A DNA stretch of 7,462 nucleotides from Bacteroides sp. (GTDB taxonomy: Bacteria > Bacteroidota > Bacteroidia > Bacteroidales > SM23-62), in NCBI GenBank assembly GCA_030667765.1, contig DAOUVF010000143.1, positions 1-7,462 on the forward strand, written 5' to 3'. This document shows, one piece after another, positions 1 through 5,905 of the stretch (position 1 is the first letter of the stretch; every line of letters begins with the position of its first letter). The notes under the pieces are model-generated. The model ran no database searches and was not told where the DNA came from. It saw only the letters and a list, made by a program, of their open reading frames with translations. The position numbers and the translations under genes are program-made.

Positions 1-444
1 GCAGCATTATTGGTCAGAACAGTTCGGGCCATTGCAAAAGGGAATCCACACCTGATAGACCAGGCTGCCCTGATCAGAAAGCAGGAGGAACTTAAAACGG
101 CCCCAAGAATATTCACGGAAGACTGCAGGGTAAACTGGGATCAGGAGACCGAAGTGGTTTATAATCATATCAGGGGACTTGCACCCTATCCGGCTGCATG
201 GACCATTTTGAAAAACCAGGCCGGGGAAGAAAAAATACTAAAAATCTTTGCAGCTGAAAAAGAGATCCTGCCAGTAAATGAGAAACCAGGAACCCTCCTC
301 ACAGATGACGAAAATACCCTCGAGATAGCATGCAGTAATGGTATTATCAGACTGACCCGGATCCAACTCGAAGGAAAAAAGAAAATGGATACTCCTGAAT
401 TTTTAAGGGGATTGAAGGATGTTTCCGGACTCCGTATCACCTAG
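1..444 (+). CDS. fmt: methionyl-tRNA formyltransferase, C-terminal part (5' end outside window)
   Basis: This is the C-terminal ~147 residues of Fmt, which formylates the amino group of Met-tRNA(fMet) using 10-formyl-tetrahydrofolate, in the cytoplasm, so that translation can initiate. The frame is open from base 1 (GCA GCA TTA TTG GTC), so the TTG at 10 is internal and not a start; the catalytic N-terminal formyltransferase domain lies outside the window. What is visible is the end of the linker and the C-terminal tRNA-binding OB-fold domain. The family signature is the stretch APRIFTEDCRVNW followed by YNHIRGLAPYPAAW, which is characteristic of Fmt. The usual family length is about 310-325 residues, so roughly half is present. 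The TAG stop at 442-444 sits in a CTAG shared with the stop of the opposing gene. A candidate intrinsic terminator follows at 455-485. Identity is very likely; nothing looks broken. Confidence 0.93.
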   Translation, partial: AALLVRTVRAIAKGNPHLIDQAALIRKQEELKTAPRIFTEDCRVNWDQETEVVYNHIRGLAPYPAAWTILKNQAGEEKILKIFAAEKEILPVNEKPGTLLTDDENTLEIACSNGIIRLTRIQLEGKKKMDTPEFLRGLKDVSGLRIT

Positions 445-1418
445 CCGACCGGATCCGTCACAGGCACAGGGGCTGACGGTTTTTTCTTCTTGCGCAGATG
501 AATTTCATCACTTAGCTCAGGCTCCTCTCCGGGGTCCATTAGATTCAGCTGGTAAAGTTTTTTCAATTTGATGCCATACATCTGGGAAATATCGTACATG
601 GTCTCCCCGGCCTCAACCGTATGGTAGCTGAATTCCACAGATGCCTTACCCCGTTTTGGCTGCAGGTACAGTACCTGGCCCTTCTTCAGCTTTGAGTCTC
701 TCTGAATTTCATTGTACTGGGCCAGTTCATATGGCATCATTTCCAGCTCCCTGGTCAGGCTCTGATAGGTATCTTCTTTTTTTACAATGATATAGTCAAT
801 ACGGTTTCTCATAAGGATCTTTCTGTGATCGATCTCGATCTCAAACCCGTCAATATCGGTAACCTCAGGGATGGTTTCTATGTCATCTGCCTTCCTGCGT
901 CGTACCTTGCCCGAATCAAAATGGTCCAATTCATTTTCTTCAATGATCCTGATTAGCGCACCGGCATATGTAGGACTGGTGGCATAGCCAGCTTTTTTTA
1001 ATCCCCTTGCCCAGGCTTTATAATCTGTCTGGTCCAGCTCAAAAAGGAAAGAATACCTTGGACCATTCATCAGGAAATTGGTATGGTCTATATATGAATC
1101 CCTGGCTGACTTGTATTTTCGGAAACATTCATTTCTTTTATCATCGTCATGCCGGATACTTTTTCCTTTCCAATCATGGCACTTGATCCCGAAATGATTA
1201 TTCCCTCTGGTGGCCAGGGTACTGTTCCCATTATTCGACTCCAGCATGCCCTGGGCCAGTGTAATACTGGCAGGGATGCCGCTACGCTTCATTTCATCGA
1301 TTGCCCAATTCTTATATTGATCAATATACTCTTGACGGGCAGTATGCTGTGACTTGACCTTCGCAGGGTGTATAAAGGAAAAAATTATGAATAAACCTGC
1401 CAGGAACTGCGATCTCAT
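441..1418 (-). CDS. secreted glucosaminidase (GH73-like) with two C-terminal LysM domains
   Basis: Likely a peptidoglycan hydrolase cleaving the N-acetylglucosaminyl bond, acting in the periplasm or envelope after Sec export. From the chosen ATG at 1418 the protein has 325 residues. Residues 1-24 form a signal peptide (MRSQ, then the hydrophobic FLAGLFIIFSF). Residues ~28-165 are a glucosaminidase domain: ITLAQGMLESNNGNS carries the presumed catalytic Glu60, followed by NNHFGIKC and a typical KAGYATSPTYAGALIRII end. A first, divergent LysM-like segment (YIIVKKEDTYQSL to KKGQVLYL) covers ~208-253 and a clear second LysM (YHTVEAGETMYDIS) ~265-308; a lysine/proline-rich tail ends the protein. 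The frame extends upstream to ATG 1469 and TTG 1493, but these would put 17-25 extra residues before the signal peptide and run towards or into the cdd promoter. Similar proteins are often called mannosyl-glycoprotein endo-beta-N-acetylglucosaminidase; the true substrate is inferred. A weak -7-like TACATTTA lies at 1437-1444. Confidence 0.88.
   Translation of the reverse strand: MRSQFLAGLFIIFSFIHPAKVKSQHTARQEYIDQYKNWAIDEMKRSGIPASITLAQGMLESNNGNSTLATRGNNHFGIKCHDWKGKSIRHDDDKRNECFRKYKSARDSYIDHTNFLMNGPRYSFLFELDQTDYKAWARGLKKAGYATSPTYAGALIRIIEENELDHFDSGKVRRRKADDIETIPEVTDIDGFEIEIDHRKILMRNRIDYIIVKKEDTYQSLTRELEMMPYELAQYNEIQRDSKLKKGQVLYLQPKRGKASVEFSYHTVEAGETMYDISQMYGIKLKKLYQLNLMDPGEEPELSDEIHLRKKKKPSAPVPVTDPVG
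455..485 (+). terminator. candidate intrinsic terminator of fmt, inside the opposing glucosaminidase gene
   Basis: A perfect 6-bp stem, CCGTCA (455-460) with TGACGG (474-479), encloses a 13-base loop and is followed directly by six T residues (480-485) and more pyrimidines. It starts 11 bases after the fmt stop. On the other strand this DNA encodes the last residues of the glucosaminidase, and the T tract encodes its run of lysines. The stem is short and the loop long, so strength is uncertain. Confidence 0.55.
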
Positions 1419-1476
1419 AGCTTGGATTAATTTGCCTAAATGTATCAATAATGAGTTTTTCCGGTTCATAAGGATA

Positions 1477-1507
1477 CTTGGACTTATCAACAAGATTTGT
1501 AATTTTG
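1477..1507 (+). promoter_or_regulatory. Bacteroidota-type promoter of cdd
   Basis: TAATTTTG at 1500-1507 matches the Bacteroidota -7 consensus TAnnTTTG exactly. CTTG at 1477-1480, a three-of-four match to the -33 TTTG element, lies 19 bases upstream, which is normal spacing. The predicted transcript start is about 1512-1515, some 15 bases before the GTG start of cdd. The site supports both the late cdd start and a short N-terminus for the divergent glucosaminidase. Confidence 0.6.
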
Positions 1508-1528
1508 ATTCAGTATGATCCTATAAAC

Positions 1529-2008
1529 GTGGAAATTCATATTAATATTGAGGAGTACAAATCTCCAGATGAGCTTTCGGTTGATGAACAGCATTTGATC
1601 GACAGGGCCATCCAAACCGCCAGGGATGCCTATGCACCATATTCGGAATTTCGTGTTGGAGCCAGCCTGTTGCTTGATAATGGCAACTTCGTCAATGGCA
1701 ATAACCAGGAAAATGCGGCACAGCCGGACGGACTATGTGCTGAACGTGTTGCCATATTTGCTGCCAATGCCATGCACCCGGAATCCCCTGTGAAAATGAT
1801 GGCCATAGCAGCCGTATACCAGGATAAATTACTTGACCAGCCTGTTTATCCATGCGGATCGTGCCGGCAGGCACTTCTTGAAAGTGAAAACAGGTTTAAC
1901 CAGCCAGTTCGGATACTAATGTATGGAAAGGCAGGCATCCATGTCGTAAACAGCATCAAGGACTTGCTGCCATTAAGCTTTGACAGTTCCTTCCTGAAAT
2001 CAAAGTAA
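1529..2008 (+). CDS. cdd: cytidine deaminase
   Basis: Zinc-dependent hydrolytic deamination of cytidine and deoxycytidine to uridine and deoxyuridine, a cytoplasmic pyrimidine-salvage step. The protein has 159 residues from the GTG at 1529, slightly longer than the ~130-residue tetrameric family because of the N-terminal extension (MEIHINIEEY...) usual in Bacteroidota. AYAPYSEFRVGA (residues ~34-45) and NNQENAA (58-64) are substrate-binding stretches. CAER supplies zinc ligand Cys70 and the proton-shuttling Glu72; PCGSC supplies Cys109 and Cys112. This three-cysteine set is that of the tetrameric class. There is no ATG in frame before the conserved core. A TTG at 1478 would lengthen the protein to 176 residues but overlaps the promoter, so GTG is preferred. 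It is convergent with the pseudouridine synthase, with only 12 bases between stops and no evident terminator there. Confidence 0.93.
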   Translation: MEIHINIEEYKSPDELSVDEQHLIDRAIQTARDAYAPYSEFRVGASLLLDNGNFVNGNNQENAAQPDGLCAERVAIFAANAMHPESPVKMMAIAAVYQDKLLDQPVYPCGSCRQALLESENRFNQPVRILMYGKAGIHVVNSIKDLLPLSFDSSFLKSK

Positions 2009-2020
2009 TCAGGTACGTTC

Positions 2021-2716
2021 TCAATCAAATTGGACAGTCAACGCTTTCCATAGCGGGTCAGATGGTACTGGGGCCAAAATCCTGACCTGAACATTTCTTA
2101 CTGGATGAATAAATTCCAGGGAACGTGCATGCAGGTTTATGCTGGCATCCGTATTGGCACTTTGGTAACCGTATTTCAAATCACCGCGGATGGGTGAGCC
2201 AATCTTGGCAAACTGGCAACGGATCTGATGATGGCGTCCCGTATGCAAGATTACCTCCAGAAGATAATAGCGGTCAGAACTTGAGATCAGCCTGTAATCA
2301 AGGCTGGCAGGTTTTGTATTTGGCTTTGGTTTGTTGTAGGCATAGGACTTGTTCTGATCCTCATTTTTTACAAGGTAATGACTCAGTGTTCCCTCTTCAG
2401 GTTGTGGCCTGTCTTTTACGATACACCAGTAGTTCTTCTGTATTTTCTGTTCTTTGAACAGTCGGTTCATCCTGAGCAGTGCCTTGCTGGTACGGGCGTA
2501 TAGAATGACCCCGCTGACCGGCCTGTCCAACCTGTGGATCACACCAAGAAACACATCCCCAGGCTTCGCATACTTTTTCTTAATGTATTGTTTTACCAGT
2601 TGATCGAGTGAAATATCCCCTGTCTGGTCACCCTGGGCAAGTTGTCCGGTCCGTTTATTAATGGCAATCAGGTGATTATCCTCAAATAATATCTCAAGCT
2701 TATCCTTCAATTTCAA
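2021..2716 (-). CDS. RluA-family RNA pseudouridine synthase (no S4 domain)
   Basis: Converts specific uridines in RNA to pseudouridine in the cytoplasm; whether the target is 23S rRNA or tRNA cannot be told from sequence. The 231 residues are a single catalytic domain. LEILFEDNHLIAINK (7-21) is the first strand motif. HRLDRPVSG (61-69) contains the catalytic Asp64. KNYWCIV (94-100) and the C-terminal HTGRHHQIR (158-166) complete the fold signatures. There is no N-terminal S4 RNA-binding domain, so it resembles the compact RluA/TruC-like group and not RluC/RluD. No ATG or GTG start is available: the frame upstream is closed by a TAG with only TTG codons (2716, or 2710 two codons later) before the conserved core. 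GGATC lies a few bases upstream as a weak ribosome site. panB lies 76 bases upstream on the same strand and may be co-transcribed; a near-consensus -7 (TAATTTTTG, one base too long) in the gap could give it its own promoter. Confidence 0.9.
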   Translation of the reverse strand: MKLKDKLEILFEDNHLIAINKRTGQLAQGDQTGDISLDQLVKQYIKKKYAKPGDVFLGVIHRLDRPVSGVILYARTSKALLRMNRLFKEQKIQKNYWCIVKDRPQPEEGTLSHYLVKNEDQNKSYAYNKPKPNTKPASLDYRLISSSDRYYLLEVILHTGRHHQIRCQFAKIGSPIRGDLKYGYQSANTDASINLHARSLEFIHPVRNVQVRILAPVPSDPLWKALTVQFD

Positions 2717-2792
2717 AGTGATCCAAAAAAATGCAAAAATTAACTAATATTGATTAAATAAGGCATCAATGCCGGTTTAATATCCTTCCCGA

Positions 2793-3608
2793 CTAATACT
2801 GTTCTTTGTCGTCTGGAAATTGGAGTGTCCTGACATCCTGTATATAGTTTTGAACAGCACCCTTGATCTCGGCATGCAGATTATGATAACGCCGCAAAAA
2901 ACGCGGAGAGAACTCCTGTGTGATCCCCAGCATGTCATGTAATACAAGCACCTGACCATCAACATCCGGTCCGGCTCCAATCCCGATGACCGGGATCTTT
3001 AATTGCTTTGCTACTTTCTTCCCGAGGCTGGCCGGGATTTTTTCAAGGACGAGACCAAAACAACCCGCTTCTTCCAGGATATGAGCATCTTCCACTAACT
3101 TTTCGGCTTCCTTCTCTTCCCTGGCCCGAACAACATAAGTTCCGAACTTATGAATGGACTGCGGTGTTAATCCCAGATGTCCCATGACAGGGATTCCGGC
3201 TGAAAGGATACGAATAACTGATTCCTGGATCTCTTGCCCACCTTCCATCTTTACAGCATGCGCACCCGTTTCTTTCATGATCCGTATGGATGAAGTCAGG
3301 GCTTCCTTTGAATTTCCCTGGTAGGTGCCGAAGGGCAGGTCCACAACGATCAGGGCGCGGCTTACCGCCCTGACAACAGATCCGGCATGATTGATCATCT
3401 GCTCAAGGGTGATCGGCAGTGTGGTATCATGGCCTGCCATCACATTGGAGGCTGAATCCCCTACCAGAATTATGTCAATGCCGGCTTCATCCAGGATTCT
3501 TGCCATTGAATAATCATAAGCTGTAAGCATGGCAATCTTCTCACCTTTCAGCTTCATCTCATGAAGTACATGTGTAGTAACGCGTCTTACAATTTCATGC
3601 AGGGCCAT
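2793..3608 (-). CDS. panB: 3-methyl-2-oxobutanoate hydroxymethyltransferase (ketopantoate hydroxymethyltransferase)
   Basis: Transfers a hydroxymethyl group from 5,10-methylene-tetrahydrofolate to 2-oxoisovalerate, giving ketopantoate, the first committed step of pantothenate and coenzyme A synthesis in the cytoplasm. The 271 residues form one (beta/alpha)8 barrel, normal for the family (~264-275). Visible motifs are LTAYDYSMARILDEAGID (28-45), VGDSASNVMAG with metal ligand Asp51, VVDLPFGTYQ with Asp90, VKMEGG with Glu122, GIPVMGHLGLTPQS (138-151), VLEKIP with the presumed catalytic Glu189, and IGIGAG (208-213). All key residues are present. The ATG at 3608 fits the conserved N-terminus (VTTH...EMKLKGEKI). 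The rest of the pathway (panC, panD, panE) is not in view. It is divergent from dnaK; the pseudouridine synthase follows 76 bases downstream, so the two may form an operon. Confidence 0.96.
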   Translation of the reverse strand: MALHEIVRRVTTHVLHEMKLKGEKIAMLTAYDYSMARILDEAGIDIILVGDSASNVMAGHDTTLPITLEQMINHAGSVVRAVSRALIVVDLPFGTYQGNSKEALTSSIRIMKETGAHAVKMEGGQEIQESVIRILSAGIPVMGHLGLTPQSIHKFGTYVVRAREEKEAEKLVEDAHILEEAGCFGLVLEKIPASLGKKVAKQLKIPVIGIGAGPDVDGQVLVLHDMLGITQEFSPRFLRRYHNLHAEIKGAVQNYIQDVRTLQFPDDKEQY

Positions 3609-3628
3609 AATATCATATTTGAGGCTTA

Positions 3629-3663
3629 CAAAGTTGATAATTTATACTGAAATGACCGCCAAA
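3629..3663 (-). promoter_or_regulatory. possible panB promoter
   Basis: On the minus strand CAACTTTG (3636-3629) differs by one base from the -7 consensus TAnnTTTG, and TTTG (3663-3660) lies 23 bases upstream as a -33 element. The spacing is at the long end of the normal range. It would place the transcript start about 10-15 bases before the panB ATG. Weak evidence based only on motif matching. Confidence 0.3.
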
Positions 3664-3710
3664 TCTGCTATTTCTTTTTTGAAACGACTAAACTGACTTT
3701 TTGTCACATC

Positions 3711-3727
3711 TTTCCCAATCCGGGAAA
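3711..3727. repeat. inverted repeat 1 upstream of dnaK
   Basis: TTTCCC (3711-3716) and GGGAAA (3722-3727) are perfect complements separated by five bases. Its left arm and loop contain TCCCAATC (3713-3720), an octamer repeated exactly 21 bases later in the next inverted repeat. It could be a protein-binding site or a hairpin in the leader RNA. Confidence 0.6.
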
Positions 3728-3729
3728 CA

Positions 3730-3748
3730 GGCATCCCAATCAGATGCC
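3730..3748. repeat. inverted repeat 2 upstream of dnaK
   Basis: GGCATC (3730-3735) and GATGCC (3743-3748) are perfect complements with a seven-base spacer. TCCCAATC occurs again at 3734-3741, 21 bases (about two helical turns) after the first copy. The element ends on the base directly before the third inverted repeat starts. Confidence 0.6.
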
Positions 3749-3810
3749 ATAATTTCACTATTTGCATTATGGCACAATGATTGAAAAAAACAATGCAACA
3801 TTGAAATTAT
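3749..3810. repeat. nested long inverted repeat directly upstream of dnaK
   Basis: The outer arms ATAATTTCA (3749-3757) and TGAAATTAT (3802-3810) are perfect 9-bp complements. Inside them TTGCATT (3762-3768) and AATGCAA (3792-3798) are perfect 7-bp complements, set off by 4 and 3 unpaired bases. The 23-base interior overlaps a near-perfect 15-base palindrome, CATTATGGCACAATG (3765-3779). The structure ends 20 bases before the dnaK ATG. It is AT-rich and, if transcribed, could form a long hairpin; if not, it resembles an operator. No CIRCE element (TTAGCACTC-N9-GAGTGCTAA) is present. Confidence 0.65.
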
Positions 3811-3830
3811 ATTAATAAAACATATTTGAC

Positions 3831-5735
3831 ATGAGTAAAATTATTGGAATAGATCTAGGAACCACCAATTCATGCGTTTCTGTGATGGAGGGGAATGAGC
3901 CTGTTGTAATCCCCAATAGTGAAGGGAAACGCACAACGCCTTCCATGGTTGCATTCGTTGAAAACGGAGAGCGGAAAGTTGGTGATCCGGCCAAGCGTCA
4001 GGCCATCACCAATCCGGTTAAAACCGTTTTCTCCATCAAGAGATTCATGGGGGAAACATATGACAAGGTCCAAAAAGAGATAAACCGGGTGCCTTATAAG
4101 GTGGTTAAAGGGGAAAACAATACACCCCGCGTTCAGATTGACGACCGTAAGTATACCCCGCAGGAGATCTCAGCCATAGTCCTGCAAAAAATGAAAAAGA
4201 CAGCAGAAGATTATCTCGGCCACGAAGTTACCGAAGCCGTTATTACTGTCCCTGCATATTTCTCTGATTCTCAACGGCAGGCCACCAAGGAGGCCGGAGA
4301 GATTGCGGGACTGACGGTAAAAAGGATTATCAATGAACCCACCGCTGCTGCACTGGCATATGGACTTGATAAAAAGAACAAGGATATCACAGTGGCAGTA
4401 TTCGACCTGGGAGGAGGCACATTTGATATCTCCATCCTTGAGCTGGGGGACGGAGTATTTGAAGTTAAATCGACCAATGGTGATACTCACCTTGGAGGAG
4501 ATGACTTTGATGAGGTGATTATTGACTGGTTGGCCGAAGCCTTTAAGAAAGATGAAAATATTGATCTCCGCAAAGATCCCATGGCTCTCCAGAGACTGAA
4601 GGAAGCTGCAGAAAAAGCTAAAATTGAGCTATCAAGTTCATCCAGCACAGAGATCAACCTTCCCTATATTATGCCGGTCGATGGGATACCCAAGCACCTG
4701 GTAAAAACCCTGTCACGTGCTCAGTTTGAAAGCCTTGCTGACAGCTTGATACATGCAACGGTTGAACCTTGCAAAAAGGCATTGAAAGATGCCGGAATGA
4801 AGCCTGCTGATGTTGATGAAGTGATCCTTGTAGGGGGTTCCACCAGGATACCCGCCATTCAGGCTACTGTTGAGAAAATCTTTGGAAAATCACCATCCAA
4901 AGGCGTAAACCCTGATGAAGTAGTGGCAGTTGGTGCAGCCATTCAGGGTGGTGTACTCACAGGGGAGGTAAAAGATGTCCTCCTGTTGGATATTACGCCC
5001 CTTTCACTCGGTATTGAAACACTGGGTGGTGTAATGACCAGGCTGATAGAATCCAATACGACTATCCCGACAAAAAAGACAGAGACCTTTACCACCGCAG
5101 CGGATAATCAACCCTCGGTGGAGATCCATGTGTTGCAAGGAGAAAGACCGATGTCTCAAGGTAACAAGACCATTGGCAAATTCCACCTTGACGGCATTCC
5201 GCCTTCACCCAGGGGACTGCCACAGATTGAAGTAACCTTCGATATTGATGCCAACGGGATCTTGAATGTATCTGCAAAGGATAAGGGAACTGGCAAGGAA
5301 CAGAGTATACGCATCGAAGCATCAACCGGTCTGTCGGATGATGAGATCGAAAAAATGAAGAAAGAAGCCAAAGACAATGAGGAAGCTGACAAGCAGGCTA
5401 GGGAGAAGATAGATAAACTGAACACGGCAGACAGCCTTATCTTCCAGTCTGAGAAACAACTGAAGGAGTTTGGAGATAAATTGCCGGCTGATAAAAAGGA
5501 ATCCATTGAAAAAGCCCTTGAAACGCTGAAGGAGGCTCACAAAAGCCAGGATATGGATGCCATAGATAAGGCAACTGCTGAACTGAATACGGTTTGGCAG
5601 GCTGCATCCGAGGAGCTTTACAAGGCCGGTCAGGAACAGCAGGCAGGAGGACCTGCCGCGGAAGGAGAACAACCACAGCAGGATCCGAAGGATGACCAGG
5701 AGGTTACAGACGTTGATTTTGAAGAAGTTAAGTAA
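3831..5735 (+). CDS. dnaK: molecular chaperone DnaK (Hsp70)
   Basis: ATP-driven cytoplasmic chaperone that binds exposed hydrophobic peptide segments in cycles controlled by DnaJ and GrpE. The 634 residues match the bacterial family length. The N-terminal nucleotide-binding domain (~1-380) shows GIDLGTTNS (6-14), the phosphate-2 loop FDLGGGTFD (191-199, with Thr197 equivalent to E. coli Thr199), and VILVGGSTRIP (331-341). The region around 75-105 carries the extra segment found in Gram-negative DnaK. The interdomain linker VLLLDITPLSLG is at 383-394. The substrate-binding beta domain spans ~395-500 and the helical lid ~501-600. A disordered Gln/Gly/Pro-rich tail ends in TDVDFEEVK, the DnaK acidic C-terminal motif. 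The ATG at 3831 begins the canonical MSKIIGIDLG; there is no clear Shine-Dalgarno sequence, as is common in this phylum. grpE and dnaJ are not adjacent. A strong terminator at 5765-5802 indicates a monocistronic unit. Regulation probably involves the repeat-rich leader at 3711-3810. Confidence 0.99.
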   Translation: MSKIIGIDLGTTNSCVSVMEGNEPVVIPNSEGKRTTPSMVAFVENGERKVGDPAKRQAITNPVKTVFSIKRFMGETYDKVQKEINRVPYKVVKGENNTPRVQIDDRKYTPQEISAIVLQKMKKTAEDYLGHEVTEAVITVPAYFSDSQRQATKEAGEIAGLTVKRIINEPTAAALAYGLDKKNKDITVAVFDLGGGTFDISILELGDGVFEVKSTNGDTHLGGDDFDEVIIDWLAEAFKKDENIDLRKDPMALQRLKEAAEKAKIELSSSSSTEINLPYIMPVDGIPKHLVKTLSRAQFESLADSLIHATVEPCKKALKDAGMKPADVDEVILVGGSTRIPAIQATVEKIFGKSPSKGVNPDEVVAVGAAIQGGVLTGEVKDVLLLDITPLSLGIETLGGVMTRLIESNTTIPTKKTETFTTAADNQPSVEIHVLQGERPMSQGNKTIGKFHLDGIPPSPRGLPQIEVTFDIDANGILNVSAKDKGTGKEQSIRIEASTGLSDDEIEKMKKEAKDNEEADKQAREKIDKLNTADSLIFQSEKQLKEFGDKLPADKKESIEKALETLKEAHKSQDMDAIDKATAELNTVWQAASEELYKAGQEQQAGGPAAEGEQPQQDPKDDQEVTDVDFEEVK

Positions 5736-5764
5736 GGCCCTTCTATAACTATATATCCCTCTGG

Positions 5765-5802
5765 AAGACCTGTCAGTAAAAGATTAGCTGGCAGGTCTTT
5801 TT
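5765..5802 (+). terminator. intrinsic terminator of dnaK
   Basis: AAGACCTG (5765-5772) pairs with CAGGTCTT (5792-5799), then a T-G wobble and CAG/CTG extend the stem to 12 base pairs around an 11-base loop (5777-5787). The stem runs into five T residues (5798-5802). It begins 29 bases after the dnaK stop. Confidence 0.9.
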
Positions 5803-5852
5803 GATGTTTTATCCACATTAACTTTTTACCTGGAAAAATTATCCTCTGCGTT

Positions 5853-5882
5853 TTTCGTTTTAACAGAAACACGTTAGTTTTA
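5853..5882 (+). promoter_or_regulatory. possible promoter of the MORN-protein/peptidase unit
   Basis: TAGTTTTA (5875-5882) differs by one base from TAnnTTTG, and TTTC (5853-5856) is a one-mismatch -33 element 18 bases upstream. It lies between the dnaK terminator and the ATG at 5906, where a promoter is expected. Motif evidence only. Confidence 0.3.
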
Positions 5883-5905
5883 CCGGCATAATAGATAATG
5901 TTACC

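Noticed and set aside
1992..2012. Inverted repeat CCTGA...TCAGG spanning the cdd stop
   Set aside because: Five-base-pair stem with an 11-base loop and no T tract on either side, so not supported as a bidirectional terminator.
2125..2457. 110-codon plus-strand frame inside the pseudouridine synthase gene
   Set aside because: It is antisense to a strongly conserved gene, and its translation is rich in Cys, Ser and Trp with no recognisable motif; a shadow frame.
2762..2773. GGCATCAATGCC hairpin between panB and the pseudouridine synthase, followed on the minus strand by TTATTT
   Set aside because: Only four to five base pairs with an interrupted T tract; too weak to call a terminator, though it could reduce read-through from panB.
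3821..3828. CATATTTG, one mismatch from the -7 promoter consensus, just before dnaK
   Set aside because: It lies three bases before the ATG, so a start driven by it would fall inside the coding sequence; the same octamer occurs at 3614-3621 by chance in AT-rich DNA.
3609..3830. CIRCE/HrcA operator or sigma-32 promoter upstream of dnaK
   Set aside because: Neither TTAGCACTC/GAGTGCTAA nor a CTTGAA-CCCCAT pair at suitable spacing is present.
4170..4490. Minus-strand frames of up to 116 codons opposite dnaK (also 5156-5506 and 5322-5672)
   Set aside because: Expected shadows of a highly biased conserved coding sequence; no ribosome site, promoter or protein similarity visible.
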